This document shows positions 9,709 to 24,700 of a stretch of DNA of 64,000 nt, piece by piece (positions within the stretch are counted from its first letter, which is position 1; each line of letters starts with the position of its first letter). The notes beneath the pieces were generated by a model that did not search any database, was not told the origin of the DNA, and was given only the letters and a program-made list of their open reading frames with translations. Both the position numbers and the translations under genes were made by a program. Origin of the DNA: Osedax frankpressi (lineage: Eukaryota > Annelida > Polychaeta > Sabellida > Siboglinidae); assembly GCA_964035775.1 (NCBI GenBank), contig OZ038318.1:1780016-1844015 (forward strand), written 5' to 3'.

Positions 9709-12700
9709 GTTCAATTACTCGACTAAATAGTAAAAATATTAGTCTTTATTGTTATAAAATATTATAGTTTTATTATTTTAATTTAATTATAATCAAACTG
9801 TAAGTATATTTATAAAATCAGTTATTTTTCAGAAGTGCCTTTATTCCCAACCATTTTTCAGCAGTTTACTTAATATATATATTTACTTATATATATTTAT
9901 AATTATATGTAAATACAATTCTATCTAATCTAGTTATGATATGATTGTATTATAAATGTAACTTGTTTATTTTCAATTCATATTTCCCAGTATACCCAGT
10001 ATACATACCCCAGTATACATTTCATATTTCTAGAGTAACTCATTTAGATATATAATATACATTGTATCTGCAGTATAAATTATATAATATATAATAAATA
10101 TTCATATTGTACCGTATCTATATCATTATATGAATTAGAATATAAAATATATTTCGATACATTAAATAATTGACTAATTAATAATTTATATATATTTACA
10201 TTAATAATTATTATATTACTAACTCCTCTTCATTAAACACATTATCCATCTCTATAGTGATATACTACCACATCTAACGCTACCCAAAACTCTCTAATAT
10301 CAACTTCACATCTATATAACCGCACTATTTCACTTAACATATCTATGCATCGCAAACTCAAACCCTCCCCTTCACCGCAGCCAACTCTCCGCTGAACCTA
10401 TTGCCGACACGTTCTCCTCGTATCCCGCGGCAACAGTCTCTCACCCTCGCGTCCTCTTCGCCTGCCACTCAGACATCCGTAGCCTCCTCTAAACAACGCC
10501 ATAGTATCGTCGTGGTCGCCGATGGTCTCTGCGATAAGTCCCAGAACTACGGTCTGTGGACCCCGTTGCTAAATTGCGGTCTCCGCACCATGCGGTTAAC
10601 TCGTCATTTGCGTGTAGACCGCGGCTAAAGTCACCATTCAATTACTCGGAGTACTATAGTTACAGTATTGCATATGCAATAAAACGATTGTTTTGATAGA
10701 TTATGGATATTTTGATTTTTGGTTTACTGTATTAATAATTCTACATATTCGATCTTATTAAATTTATTTTATATATAATTATATTATATAATATACTACA
10801 TATACTATATACAATATACTGTATACTGTATAATATATAGTATAACCTTTATTCAGTAATATCTTGCATATATTTGTTTAGATTTCATACATAACTCCGC
10901 TTCGTAGACATAAATTACATAATTAAAGTAGGCCCAGACGGCTGAACTGGTTACCAAACACTCGGTCTTCCCACAGACACCGAATCTAGGAGGTTGGCAC
11001 GTATGCCACTCATAGAACCCATCATTCCAATTGGAACTGGTTTATCAGGGGCGTCGACTACTTCATTCCAAGGGGGTTCACCACTATGGCATGCTCAGAG
11101 TGGTTAGAAAAACTACCACGGCCCTTAACAGTTCTATATGACACGCCCCTAACTGTTCTTCATACCACGCCCCTTAACAGTTCTTCATGCCACGCCCCTT
11201 AACAGTTCTATATACCACGCCCCTTAACAGTTCTACATGCCACGCCCTTAACAGTTCTACATGCCACGCCCCTATAGTTCTACATACCACGCCCCTAACT
11301 GTTCTACATGCCACGCCCTTAACAGTTCTACATGCCACGCCCCTATAGTTCTACATACCACGCCCCTTAACAGTTCTTCATGCCACGCCCCTCATAGTTC
11401 TACATGACACGCCCCTAACTGTTCTTCATGCCACGCCCCTTAACAGTTATTCATGCCACGCCCCTAACTGTTCTACATGCCATGCCCCTAACAGTTCTTC
11501 ATGCCACGCCCTTTAACAGTTCTTCATGCTCTTTCGATGTCATTACCATACAAAAATTCCATCTTTAAATAACTTTTAAATTAACCGATGTTGAATATAA
11601 TTTGAATTCGTTTGCAATAATCTTTTGTCCCGTATTTCTAAATCTAATCAATTTCGTGACCATAACAAATCAATTGAATTGCACCCTCGTAACTCCATTA
11701 CCTCATCGACTGCGGTTTTAATTACCCCAACAATCAGCTAGGAAAAGACAATACAATCTGATGAAGGTGCTCTCATCTGAAAATATTTTGAAAACATCTC
11801 TACGTTACCAGGTTCTTTTAGGCGATTAGTATGGATTCCATTTCTATCTATTATTAAACTATTGACTTCATATTGTTTTTATTTATTATATGTAGTTGAT
11901 ATTTATACAATTGAAAATTACCGATTTGCATTCAGATATTATAAATGTAGAAATTTTGCAGTTAAAATTATTAATAGTAATAAATCTTAAAATAGTCTTA
12001 ATCTAAAATATGAATTATTAAATATAATTTATATAAATATTATGTTATTTCGACTAATGTATTGTATCCTCCTAATGTATGTTACTTACTCTATTGTATG
12101 TTACTTACTCTATTGTATGTTACTTACTCTATTGTATTGTATTCCCTACTCCGCCAAAGTATTCTACGACCATTACATTATGACTCCAGGAACATTTGAA
12201 ATGCAGTTCAGATATTGTTTGCAGCGACCAAACGGCAATTTGTCAACGAATTAAAGAAGTAAGTATCGCAATAGCAAGAAGATCTTAAACTCGGCAATAT
12301 TGGATCCATCCCAACCTATCCGAGAAATAATCATCGAACTAGATCATTATTTTGTTTCGGTGTACTACATCAAATAGATAACTAATTGACATTGTTCTTC
12401 TCTTCCCTTCTCTAACGTAACCTTTACCTCCAGGTTGATAACAGCGTAATTGACATTTATGCCAGTCTGTCTTGTAAACAACGCCGGATTTCCAAATATT
12501 GTTCGCAGTTTTCGAAGATTGACGACATCTCTACGACTCTCCATCGTATACAGATTTCAGTGAGTTTGGCTGGCGGGCTTTTAGATTAATCACGGAAATC
12601 ATAGTCTTGTAAATATGTACTTGAAGTAAGAGTTCAGTATCATAGAAATAGTATTTAGTGTAATCTATAATTTCGTATTCAGTGTGATATGTAGTTTAGT

Positions 12701-15700
12701 GTAGAGTGTATTATAATGTTTATATAGTGTATTATTTAGTGTAGAGTGTATTATAATGTTTATATAGTGTATTATTTAGTGTAGAGTGTATTATAATGTT
12801 TATATAGTGTATTATTTAGTGTAGAGTGTATTATAATGTTTATATAGTGTATTATTTAGTGTAGAGTGTATTATAATGTTTATATAGTGTATTATTTAGT
12901 GTAGAGTGTATTATAATGTTTATATAGTGTATTATTTAGTGTAGAGTGTATTATAATGTTTATATAATGTATTATTTAGTGTAGAGTGTATTATAATGTT
13001 TACAATAGTGTATTATTTAGTGTAGAGTGTATTATAATGTTTACAATAGTGTATTATTTAGTGTAGAATGTATTATAATGTTTATATAGTGTATTATTTA
13101 GTGTAGAGTATATTATAATGTCTATATAGTGTATTATTTAGTGTAGAGTGTATTATAATATTTATATAGTGTATTATTTAGTATAGAGTATATTATAATG
13201 TTTATATAGTGTATTATTTAGTGTAGAGTGTATTATAATGTTTATATAGTGTATTATTTAGTGTAGAGTATATTATAATGTTTATATAGTGTATTATTTA
13301 GTGTAGAGTGTATTATAATGTTTATATAGTATATTATTTAGTGTAGAGTGTATTATAATGTTTATATAGTGTATTATTTAGTTTAGAGTGTATTATAATG
13401 TTTATATAGTGTATTATTTAGTGTAGAGTGTATTATAATGTTTACAATAGTGTATTATTTAGTGTATAGTGTATTATAATGTTTACAATAGTGTATTATT
13501 TAGTGTAGAATGTATTATAATGTTTATATAGTGTATTATTTAGTGTAGAGTGTATTATAATGTTTACAATATTGTATTATTTAGTGTATAGTGTATTATA
13601 ATGTTTACAATAGTGTATTATTTAGTGTAGAGTGTATTATAATATTTATATAGTGTATTATTTAGTGTAGAGTGTATTATAATGTTTATATTGTGTATTA
13701 TTTAGTGTAGAGTGTATTATAATGTTTATATAGTGTATTATTTAGTGTAGAGTGTATTATAATGTCTATATAGTGTATTATTTAGTGGTGAGTGTATTAT
13801 AATGTTTATATAGTGTATTATTTAGTGTAGAGTATATTATAATGTTTATATAGTGTATTATTTAGTGTAGAGTGTATTATAATGTTTATATAGTGTATTA
13901 TTTAGTATAGAGTATATTATAATGTTTATATAGTGTATTATTTAGCGTAGAGTGTATTATAATGTTTATATAGTGTATTATTTAGTGTAGAGTGTATTAA
14001 TAATGTTTATATAGCGTATTATTTAGTGTAGAGTATATTATAATGTTTATATAGTGTATTATTTTGTGTAGAGTGTATTATAATGTTTATATAGTGTATT
14101 ATTTAGTGTAGAGTGTATTATAATATTTACAATAGTGTATTATTTAGTGTAGAGTGTATTATAATGTTTATATAGTGTATTATTTAGTGTAGAGTGTATT
14201 ATAATGTTTACAATAGTGTATTATTTAGTGTAGAGTGTATTATAATGTTTATATAGTGTATTATTTAGTGTAGAGTGTATTATAATGTTTATATAGTGTA
14301 TTATTTAGTGTAGAGTATATTATAATATTTATATAGTTTATTATTTAGTGTAGAGTATATTATAATGTTTATATAGTGTATTATTTAGTGTAGAGTGTAT
14401 TATAATGTTTACATAGTGTATTATTTAGTGTAGAGTATATTATAATAATTATATATTGTATTATTTAGTGTAGAGTATATTATAATGTTTATATAGGGTA
14501 TTATTTAGTGTAGAGTGTATTATAATGTTTACATAGTGTATTATTTAGTGTAGAGTGTATTATAATGTTTATATAGTGTATTATTTAGTGTAGAGTGTAT
14601 TATAATGTTTATATAGTGTATTATTTAGTGTAGAGTGTATTATAATGTTTATATAGTGTATTATTTAGTGTAGAGTGTATTATAATGTTTATATAGTGTA
14701 TTATTTAGTGTAGAGTGTATTATTTAGTGTAGAGTGTATTATAATATTTATATAGTGTATTATTTAGTGTAGAGTGTATTATAATGTTTATATAGTGTAT
14801 TATTTAGTGTAGAGTGTATTATAATGTTTATATAGGGTATTATTTAGTGTAGAGTGTATTATAATGTTTATATAGTGTATTATTTAGTGTAGAGTGTATT
14901 ATAATGTTTATATAATGTATTATTTAGTGTAGAGTGTATTATAATGTTTACAATAATGTATTATTTAGTGTAGAGTGTATTATAATGTTTACAATAGTGT
15001 ATTATTTAGTGTAGAATGTATTATAATGTTTATATAGTGTATTATTTAGTGTAGAGTATATTATAATGTCTATATAGTGTATTATTTAGTGTAGAGTGTA
15101 TTATAATGTTTATATAGTGTATTATTTAGTGTAGAGTGTATTATAATGTTTATATAGTGTATTATTTAGTGTAGAGTGTATTATAATGTTTATATAGTGT
15201 ATTATTTAGTGTTGAGTATATTATAATGTTTATATAGTGTATTATTTAGTGTAGAGTGTATTATAATGTTTATATAGTGTATTATTTAGTGTAGAGTGTA
15301 TTATAATGTTTATATAGTGTATTATTTAGTGTATAGTGTATTATAATGTTTACATAGTGTATTATTTAGTGTAGAGTGTATTATAATGTTTACATAGTGT
15401 ATTATTTAGTTTAGAGTGTATTATAATGTTTATATAGTGTATTATTTAGTGTAGAGTGTATTATAATGTTTACAATAGTGTATTATTTAGTGTATAGTGT
15501 ATTATAATGTTTACAATAGTGTATTATTTAGTGTAGAATGTATTATAATGTTTATATAGTGTATTATTTAGTGTAGAGTGTATTATAATGTTTATATAGT
15601 GTATTATTTAGTGTAGAGTGTATTATAATGTTTATATAGTGTATTATTTAGTGTAGAGTGTATTATAATGTTTATATAGTGTATTATTTAGTATAGAGTA

Positions 15701-18700
15701 TATTATAATGTTTATATAGTGTATTATTTAGCGTAGAGTGTATTATAATGTTTATATAGTGTATTATTTAGTGTAGAGTGTATTAATAATGTTTATATAG
15801 CGTATTATTTAGTGTAGAGTATATTATAATGTTTATATAGTGTATTATTTAGTGTAGAGTGTATTATAATGTTTATATAGTGTATTATTTAGTGTAGAGT
15901 GTATTATAATGTTTATATAGTGTATTATTTAGTGTAGAGTGTATTATAATGTTTATATAGTGTATTATTTAGTGTAGAGTGTATTATAATGTTTATATAG
16001 TGTATTATTTAGTGTAGAGTGTATTATAATGTTTACAATAATGTATTATTTAGTGTAGAATGTATTATAATGTTTATATAATGTATTATTTAGTGTAGAG
16101 TGTATTATAATGTTTATATAGTGTATTATTTAGTGTAGAGTGTATTATAATGTTTATATAGTGTATTGTTTAGTGTAGAGTGTATTATAATGTATATATA
16201 GTGTATTATTTAGTGTAGAGTATATCATAATATTTATATAGTGTATTATTTAGTGTAGAGTGTATTATAATGTTTATATAGTGTATTATTTAGTGTAGAG
16301 TATATTATAATGTTTATATAGTGTATTATTTAGTGTAGAGTGTATTATAATGTTTATATAGTGTATTATTTAGTGTAGAGTGTATTATAATGTTTATATA
16401 GTGTATTATTTAGTGTAGAGTGTATTATAATGTTTATATAGTGTATTATTTAGTGTAGAGTGTATTATAATGTTTATATAGTGTATTATTTAGTGTAGAG
16501 TGTATTATAATGTTTACAATAATGTATTATTTAGTGTAGAATGTATTATAATGTTTATATAATGTATTATTTAGTGTAGAGTGTATTATAATGTTTATAT
16601 AGTGTATTATTTAGTGTAGAGTGTATTATAATGTTTATATAGTGTATTGTTTAGTGTAGAGTGTATTATAATGTATATATAGTGTATTATTTAGTGTAGA
16701 GTATATCATAATATTTATATAGTGTATTATTTAGTGTAGAGTATATTATAATGTTTATATAATGTATTATTTAGTGTATAGTGTATTATAATGTTTACAA
16801 TAATGTATTATTTAGTGTAGAGTGTATTATAATGTTTATATAGTGTATTATTTAGTGTAGAGTGTATTATAATGTTTATATAGTGTATTATTTAGTGTAG
16901 AGTGTATTATAATGTTTATATAGTGTATTATTTAGTGTAGAGTGTATTATAATGTTTATATAGTGTATTATTTAGTGTAGAGTGTATTATAATGTTTAAA
17001 TAGTGTATTATTTAGTGTAGAGTGTATTATAATGTTTATATAATGTATTATTTAGTGTAGAGTGTATTATAATGTTTACAATAGTGTATTATTTAGTGTA
17101 GAGTGTATTATAATGTTTACAATAGTGTATTATTTAGTGTAGAATGTATTATAATGTTTATATAGTGTATTATTTAGTGTAGAGTATATTATAATGTCTA
17201 TATAGTGTATTATTTAGTGTAGAGTGTATTATAATATTTATATAGTGTATTATTTAGTATAGAGTATATTATAATGTTTATATAGTGTATTATTTAGTGT
17301 AGAGTGTATTATAATGTTTATATAGTGTATTATTTAGTGTAGAGTATATTATAATGTTTATATAGTGTATTATTTAGTGTAGAGTGTATTATAATGTTTA
17401 TATAGTATATTATTTAGTGTAGAGTGTATTATAATGTTTATATAGTGTATTATTTAGTTTAGAGTGTATTATAATGTTTATATAGTGTATTATTTAGTGT
17501 AGAGTGTATTATAATGTTTACAATAGTGTATTATTTAGTGTATAGTGTATTATAATGTTTACAATAGTGTATTATTTAGTGTAGAATGTATTATAATGTT
17601 TATATAGTGTATTATTTAGTGTAGAGTGTATTATAATGTTTACAATATTGTATTATTTAGTGTATAGTGTATTATAATGTTTACAATAGTGTATTATTTA
17701 GTGTAGAGTGTATTATAATATTTATATAGTGTATTATTTAGTGTAGAGTGTATTATAATGTTTATATTGTGTATTATTTAGTGTAGAGTGTATTATAATG
17801 TTTATATAGTGTATTATTTAGTGTAGAGTGTATTATAATGTCTATATAGTGTATTATTTAGTGGTGAGTGTATTATAATGTTTATATAGTGTATTATTTA
17901 GTGTAGAGTATATTATAATGTTTATATAGTGTATTATTTAGTGTAGAGTGTATTATAATGTTTATATAGTGTATTATTTAGTATAGAGTATATTATAATG
18001 TTTATATAGTGTATTATTTAGCGTAGAGTGTATTATAATGTTTATATAGTGTATTATTTAGTGTAGAGTGTATTAATAATGTTTATATAGCGTATTATTT
18101 AGTGTAGAGTATATTATAATGTTTATATAGTGTATTATTTTGTGTAGAGTGTATTATAATGTTTATATAGTGTATTATTTAGTGTAGAGTGTATTATAAT
18201 ATTTACAATAGTGTATTATTTAGTGTAGAGTGTATTATAATGTTTATATAGTGTATTATTTAGTGTAGAGTGTATTATAATGTTTACAATAGTGTATTAT
18301 TTAGTGTAGAGTGTATTATAATGTTTATATAGTGTATTATTTAGTGTAGAGTGTATTATAATGTTTATATAGTGTATTATTTAGTGTAGAGTATATTATA
18401 ATATTTATATAGTTTATTATTTAGTGTAGAGTATATTATAATGTTTATATAGTGTATTATTTAGTGTAGAGTGTATTATAATGTTTACATAGTGTATTAT
18501 TTAGTGTAGAGTATATTATAATAATTATATATTGTATTATTTAGTGTAGAGTATATTATAATGTTTATATAGGGTATTATTTAGTGTAGAGTGTATTATA
18601 ATGTTTACATAGTGTATTATTTAGTGTAGAGTGTATTATAATGTTTATATAGTGTATTATTTAGTGTAGAGTGTATTATAATGTTTATATAGTGTATTAT

Positions 18701-21700
18701 TTAGTGTAGAGTGTATTATAATGTTTATATAGTGTATTATTTAGTGTAGAGTGTATTATAATGTTTATATAGTGTATTATTTAGTGTAGAGTGTATTATT
18801 TAGTGTAGAGTGTATTATAATATTTATATAGTGTATTATTTAGTGTAGAGTGTATTATAATGTTTATATAGTGTATTATTTAGTGTAGAGTGTATTATAA
18901 TGTTTATATAGGGTATTATTTAGTGTAGAGTGTATTATAATGTTTATATAGTGTATTATTTAGTGTAGAGTGTATTATAATGTTTATATAATGTATTATT
19001 TAGTGTAGAGTGTATTATAATGTTTACAATAGTGTATTATTTAGTGTAGAGTGTATTATAATGTTTACAATAGTGTATTATTTAGTGTAGAATGTATTAT
19101 AATGTTTATATAGTGTATTATTTAGTGTAGAGTATATTATAATGTCTATATAGTGTATTATTTAGTGTAGAGTGTATTATAATGTTTATATAGTGTATTA
19201 TTTAGTGTAGAGTGTATTATAATGTTTATATAGTGTATTATTTAGTGTAGAGTGTATTATAATGTTTATATAGTGTATTATTTAGTGTTGAGTATATTAT
19301 AATGTTTATATAGTGTATTATTTAGTGTAGAGTGTATTATAATGTTTATATAGTGTATTATTTAGTGTAGAGTGTATTATAATGTTTATATAGTGTATTA
19401 TTTAGTGTATAGTGTATTATAATGTTTAAATAGTGTATTATTTAGTGTAGAGTGTATTATAATGTTTACATAGTGTATTATTTAGTTTAGAGTGTATTAT
19501 AATGTTTATATAGTGTATTATTTAGTGTAGAGTGTATTATAATGTTTACAATAGTGTATTATTTAGTGTATAGTGTATTATAATGTTTACAATAGTGTAT
19601 TATTTAGTGTAGAATGTATTATAATGTTTATATAGTGTATTATTTAGTGTAGAGTGTATTATAATGTTTACAATATTGTATTATTTAGTGTATAGTGTAT
19701 TATAATGTTTACAATAGTGTATTATTTAGTGTAGAGTGTATTATAATATTTATATAGTGTATTATTTAGTGTAGAGTGTATTATAATGTTTATATTGTGT
19801 ATTATTTAGTGTAGAGTGTATTATAATGTTTATATAGTGTATTATTTAGTGTAGAGTGTATTATAATGTCTATATAGTGTATTATTTAGTGGTGAGTGTA
19901 TTATAATGTTTATATAGTGTATTATTTAGTGTAGAGTATATTATAATGTTTATATAGTGTATTATTTAGTGTAGAGTGTATTATAATGTTTATATAGTGT
20001 ATTATTTAGTGTAGAGTGTATTATAATGTTTATATAGTGTATTATTTAGTGTAGAGTGTATTATAATGTTTATTGTGTATTATTTAGTGTAGAGTGTATT
20101 ATAATATTTATATAGTGTATTATTTAGTGTAGAGTGTATTATAATGTTTATATTGTGTATTATTTAGTGTAGAGTGTATTATAATGTTTATATAGTGTAT
20201 TATTTAGTGTAGAGTGTATTATAATGTTTATATAGTGTATTATTTAGTGTAGAGTATATTATAATGTTTATATAGTGTATTATTTAGTGTAAAGTGTATT
20301 ATAATGTTTATTTAGTGTATTATTTAGTGTAGAGTGTATTATAATGTTTATATAGTGTATTATTTAGTGTAGAGTGTATTATAATGTTTATATAGTGTAT
20401 TATTTAGTGTAGAGTGTATTATAATGTTTATATAGTGTATTATTTAGTATAGAGTATATTATAATGTTTATATAGTGTATTATTTAGCGTAGAGTGTATT
20501 ATAATGTTTATATAGTGTATTATTTAGTGTAGAGTGTATTAATAATGTTTATATAGCGTATTATATAGTGTAGAGTATATTATAATGTTTATATAGTGTA
20601 TTATTTAGTGTAGAGTGTATTATAATGTTTATATAGTGTATTATTTAGTGTAGAGTGTATTATAATATTTACAATAGTGTATTATTTAGTGTAGAGTGTA
20701 TTATAATGTTTATATAGTGTATTATAATGTTTATATAGTGTATTATTTAGTGTAGAGTATATTATAATATTTATATAGTTTATTATTTAGTGTAGAGTAT
20801 ATTATAATGTTTATATAGTGTATTATTTAGTGTAGAGTGTATTATAATGTTTACATAGTGTATTATTTAGTGTAGAGTATATTATAATAATTATATATTG
20901 TATTATTTAGTGTAGAGTATATTATAATGTTTATATAGGGTATTATTTAGTGTAGAGTGTATTATAATGTTTACATAGTGTATTATTTAGTGTAGAGTGT
21001 ATTATAATGTTTATATAGTGTATTATTTAGTGTAGAGTGTATTATAATGTTTATATAGTGTATTATTTAGTGTAGAGTGTATTATAATGTTTATATAGTG
21101 TATTATTTAGTGTTGAGTATATTATAATGTTTATATAGTGTATTATTTAGTGTAGAGTGTATTATAATGTTTATATAGTGTATTATTTAGTGTAGAGTGT
21201 ATTATAATGTTTATATAGTGTATTATTTAGTGTATAGTGTATTATAATGTTTACATAGTGTATTATTTAGTGTAGAGTGTATTATAATGTTTACATAGTG
21301 TATTATTTAGTTTAGAGTGTATTATAATGTTTATATAGTGTATTATTTAGTGTAGAGTGTATTATAATGTTTACAATAGTGTATTATTTAGTGTATAGTG
21401 TATTATAATGTTTACAATAGTGTATTATTTAGTGTAGAATGTATTATAATGTTTATATAGTGTATTATTTAGTGTAGAGTGTATTATAATGTTTACAATA
21501 GTGTATTATTTAGTGTATAGTGTATTATAATGTTTACAATAGTGTATTATTTAGTGTAGAATGTATTATAATGTTTATATAGTGTATTATTTAGTGTAGA
21601 GTGTATTATAATGTTTATATAGTGTATTATTTAGTGTAGAGTATATTATAATATTTATTTAGTGTATTATTTAGTGTAGAGTGTATTATAATGTTTATAT

Positions 21701-24700
21701 TGTGTATTATTTAGTGTAGAGTGTATTATAATATTTATATAGTGTATTATTTAGTGTAGAGTGTATTATAATGTTTATATTGTGTATTATTTAGTGTAGA
21801 GTGTATTATAATGTTTATATAGTGTATTATTTAGTGTAGAGTGTATTATAATGTTTATATTGTGTATTATTTAGTGTAGAGTGTATTATAATGTTTATAT
21901 AGTGTATTATTTAGTGTAGAGTGTATTATAATGTTTATATAGTGTATTATTTAGTGTAGAGTGTATTATAATGTTTATATAGTGTATTATTTAGTGTAGA
22001 GTGTATTATAATGTTTATATTGTGTATTATTTAGTGTAGAGTGTATTATAATATTTATATATGTATTATTTAGTGTAGAGTGTATTATAATGTTTATATA
22101 GTGTATTATTTAGTGTAGAGTATATTATAATATTTATATAGTGTATTATTTAGTGTAGAGTGTATTATAATGTTTATATTGTGTATTATTTAGTGTAGAG
22201 TGTATTATAATATTTATATAGTGTATTAGTTAGTGTAGAGTGTATTATAATGTTTATATTGTGTATTATTTAGTGTAGAGTGTATTATAATGTTTATATA
22301 GTGTATTATTTAGTGTAGAGTGTATTATAATGTCTATATAGTGTATTATTTAGTGGTGAGTGTATTATAATGTTTATATAGTGTATTATTTAGTGTAGAG
22401 TATATTATAATGTTTATATAGTGTATTATTTAGTGTAGAGTGTATTATAATGTTTATATAGTGTATTATTTAGTGTAGAGTGTATTATAATGTATATATA
22501 GTGTATTATTTAGTGTAGAGTGTATTATAATGTTTACAATAGTGTGTTATTTAGTGTAGAGTTAATTATAATGTTTATATAGTGTATTATTTAGTGTAGA
22601 GTGTATTATAATGTTTATATTGTGTATTATTTAGTGTAGAGTGTATTATAATGTTTATATAGTGTATTATTTAGTGTAGAGTGTATTATAATGTCTATAT
22701 AGTGTATTATTTAGTGTAGAGTGTATTATAATGTTTATATAGTGTATTATTTAGTGTAGAGTGTATTATAATGTTTATATAGTGTATTATTTAGTGTAAA
22801 GTGTATTATAATGTTTATTTAGTGTATTATTTAGTGTAGAGTGTATTATAATGTATATTAGTGTATTATTTAGTGTAGAGTGTATTATAATGTTTATATA
22901 GTGTATTATTTAGTGTAGAGTGTATTATAATGTTTATATAGTGTATTATTTAGTATAGAGTATATTATAATGTTTATATAGTGTATTATTTAGCGTAGAG
23001 TGTATTATAATGTTTATATAGTGTATTATTTAGTGTAGAGTGTATTAATAATGTTTATATAGCGTATTATTTAGTGTAGAGTATATTATAATGTTTATAT
23101 AGTGTATTATTTAGTGTAGAGTGTATTATAATATTTACAATAGTGTATTATTTAGTGTAGAGTGTATTATAATGTTTATATAGTGTATTATTTAGTGTAG
23201 AGTGTATTATAATGTTTATATAGTGTATTATTTAGTGTAGAGTATATTATAATATTTATATAGTTTATTATTTAGTGTAGAGTATATTATAATGTTTATA
23301 TAGTGTATTATTTAGTGTAGAGTGTATTATAATGTTTACATAGTGTATTATTTAGTGTAGAGTATATTATAATGTTTATATATTGTATTATTTAGTGTAG
23401 AGTGTATTATAATGTTTATATAGGGTATTATTTAGTGTAGAGTGTATTATAATGTTTACATAGTGTATTATTTAGTGTAGAGTGTATTATAATGTTTATA
23501 TAATGTATTATTTAGTGTAGAGTGTATTATAATGTTTATATAGTGTATTATTTAGTGTAGAGTGTATTATAATGTTTATATAGTGTATTATTTAGTGTAG
23601 AGTGTATTATAATGTTTATATAGTGTATTATTTAGTGTAGAGTGTATTATAATGTTTATATAGTGTATTATTTAGTGTTGAGTATATTATAATGTTTATA
23701 TAGTGTATTATTTAGTGTAGAGTGTATTATAATGTTTATATAGTGTATTATTTAGTGTAGAGTGTATTATAATGTTTATATAGTGTATTATTTAGTGTAG
23801 AGTGTATTATAATGTTTATATTGTGTATTATTTAGTGTAGAGTGTATTATAATGTTTGTATAGTGTATTATTTAGTGTAGAGTGTATTATAATGTCTATA
23901 TAGTGTATTATTTAATGTAGAGTGTATTATAATGTTTATATAGTGTATTATTTAGTGTAGAGTGTATTATAATGTTTATATAGTGTATTATTTAGTGTAG
24001 AGTGTATTATAATGTTTATATAGTGTATTATTTAGTGTAGAGTGTATTATAATGTTTATATAGTGTATTATTTAGTGTAGAGTGTATTATAATGTTTACA
24101 ATAGTGTGTTATTTAGTGTAGAGTTAATTATAATGTTTATATAGTGTATTATTTAGTGTAGAGTGTATTATAATGTTTATATTGTGTATTATTTAGTGTA
24201 GAGTGTATTATAATGTTTATATAGTGTATTATTTAGTGTAGAGTGTATTATTATGTTTATATAGTGTATTATTTAGTGTATAGTGTATTATAATGTTTAC
24301 ATCGTGTATTATTTAGTGTAGAGTGTATTATAATATTTATATAGTGTATTATTTAGTGTAGAGTGTATTATAATGTTTATATTGTGTATTATTTAGTGTA
24401 GAGTGTATTATAATATTTATATAGTGTATTATTTAGTGTAGAGTGTATTATAATGTTTACAATAGTGTGTTATTTAGTGTTTAGTGTATTATAATGTTTA
24501 TTTAGTGTATTATTTAGTGTAGAGTGTATTATAATGTCTATATAGTGTATTATTTAGTGTAGAGTGTATTATAATGTTTATATAGTGTATTATTTAGCGT
24601 AGAGTGTATTATAATGTTTATATAGTGTATTATTTAGTGTAGAGTGTATTAATAATGTTTATATAGCGTATTATTTAGTGTAGAGTATATTATAATGTTT

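Noticed and set aside
10931-10990. tRNA- or SINE-like head (CGGCTGAACTGG ... CCGAATCTAGG)
   Set aside because: The box B match is poor, and the sequence is better explained as acceptor CTTCCCACAG plus BORCS5 exon 3 coding DTESRRLARMP.
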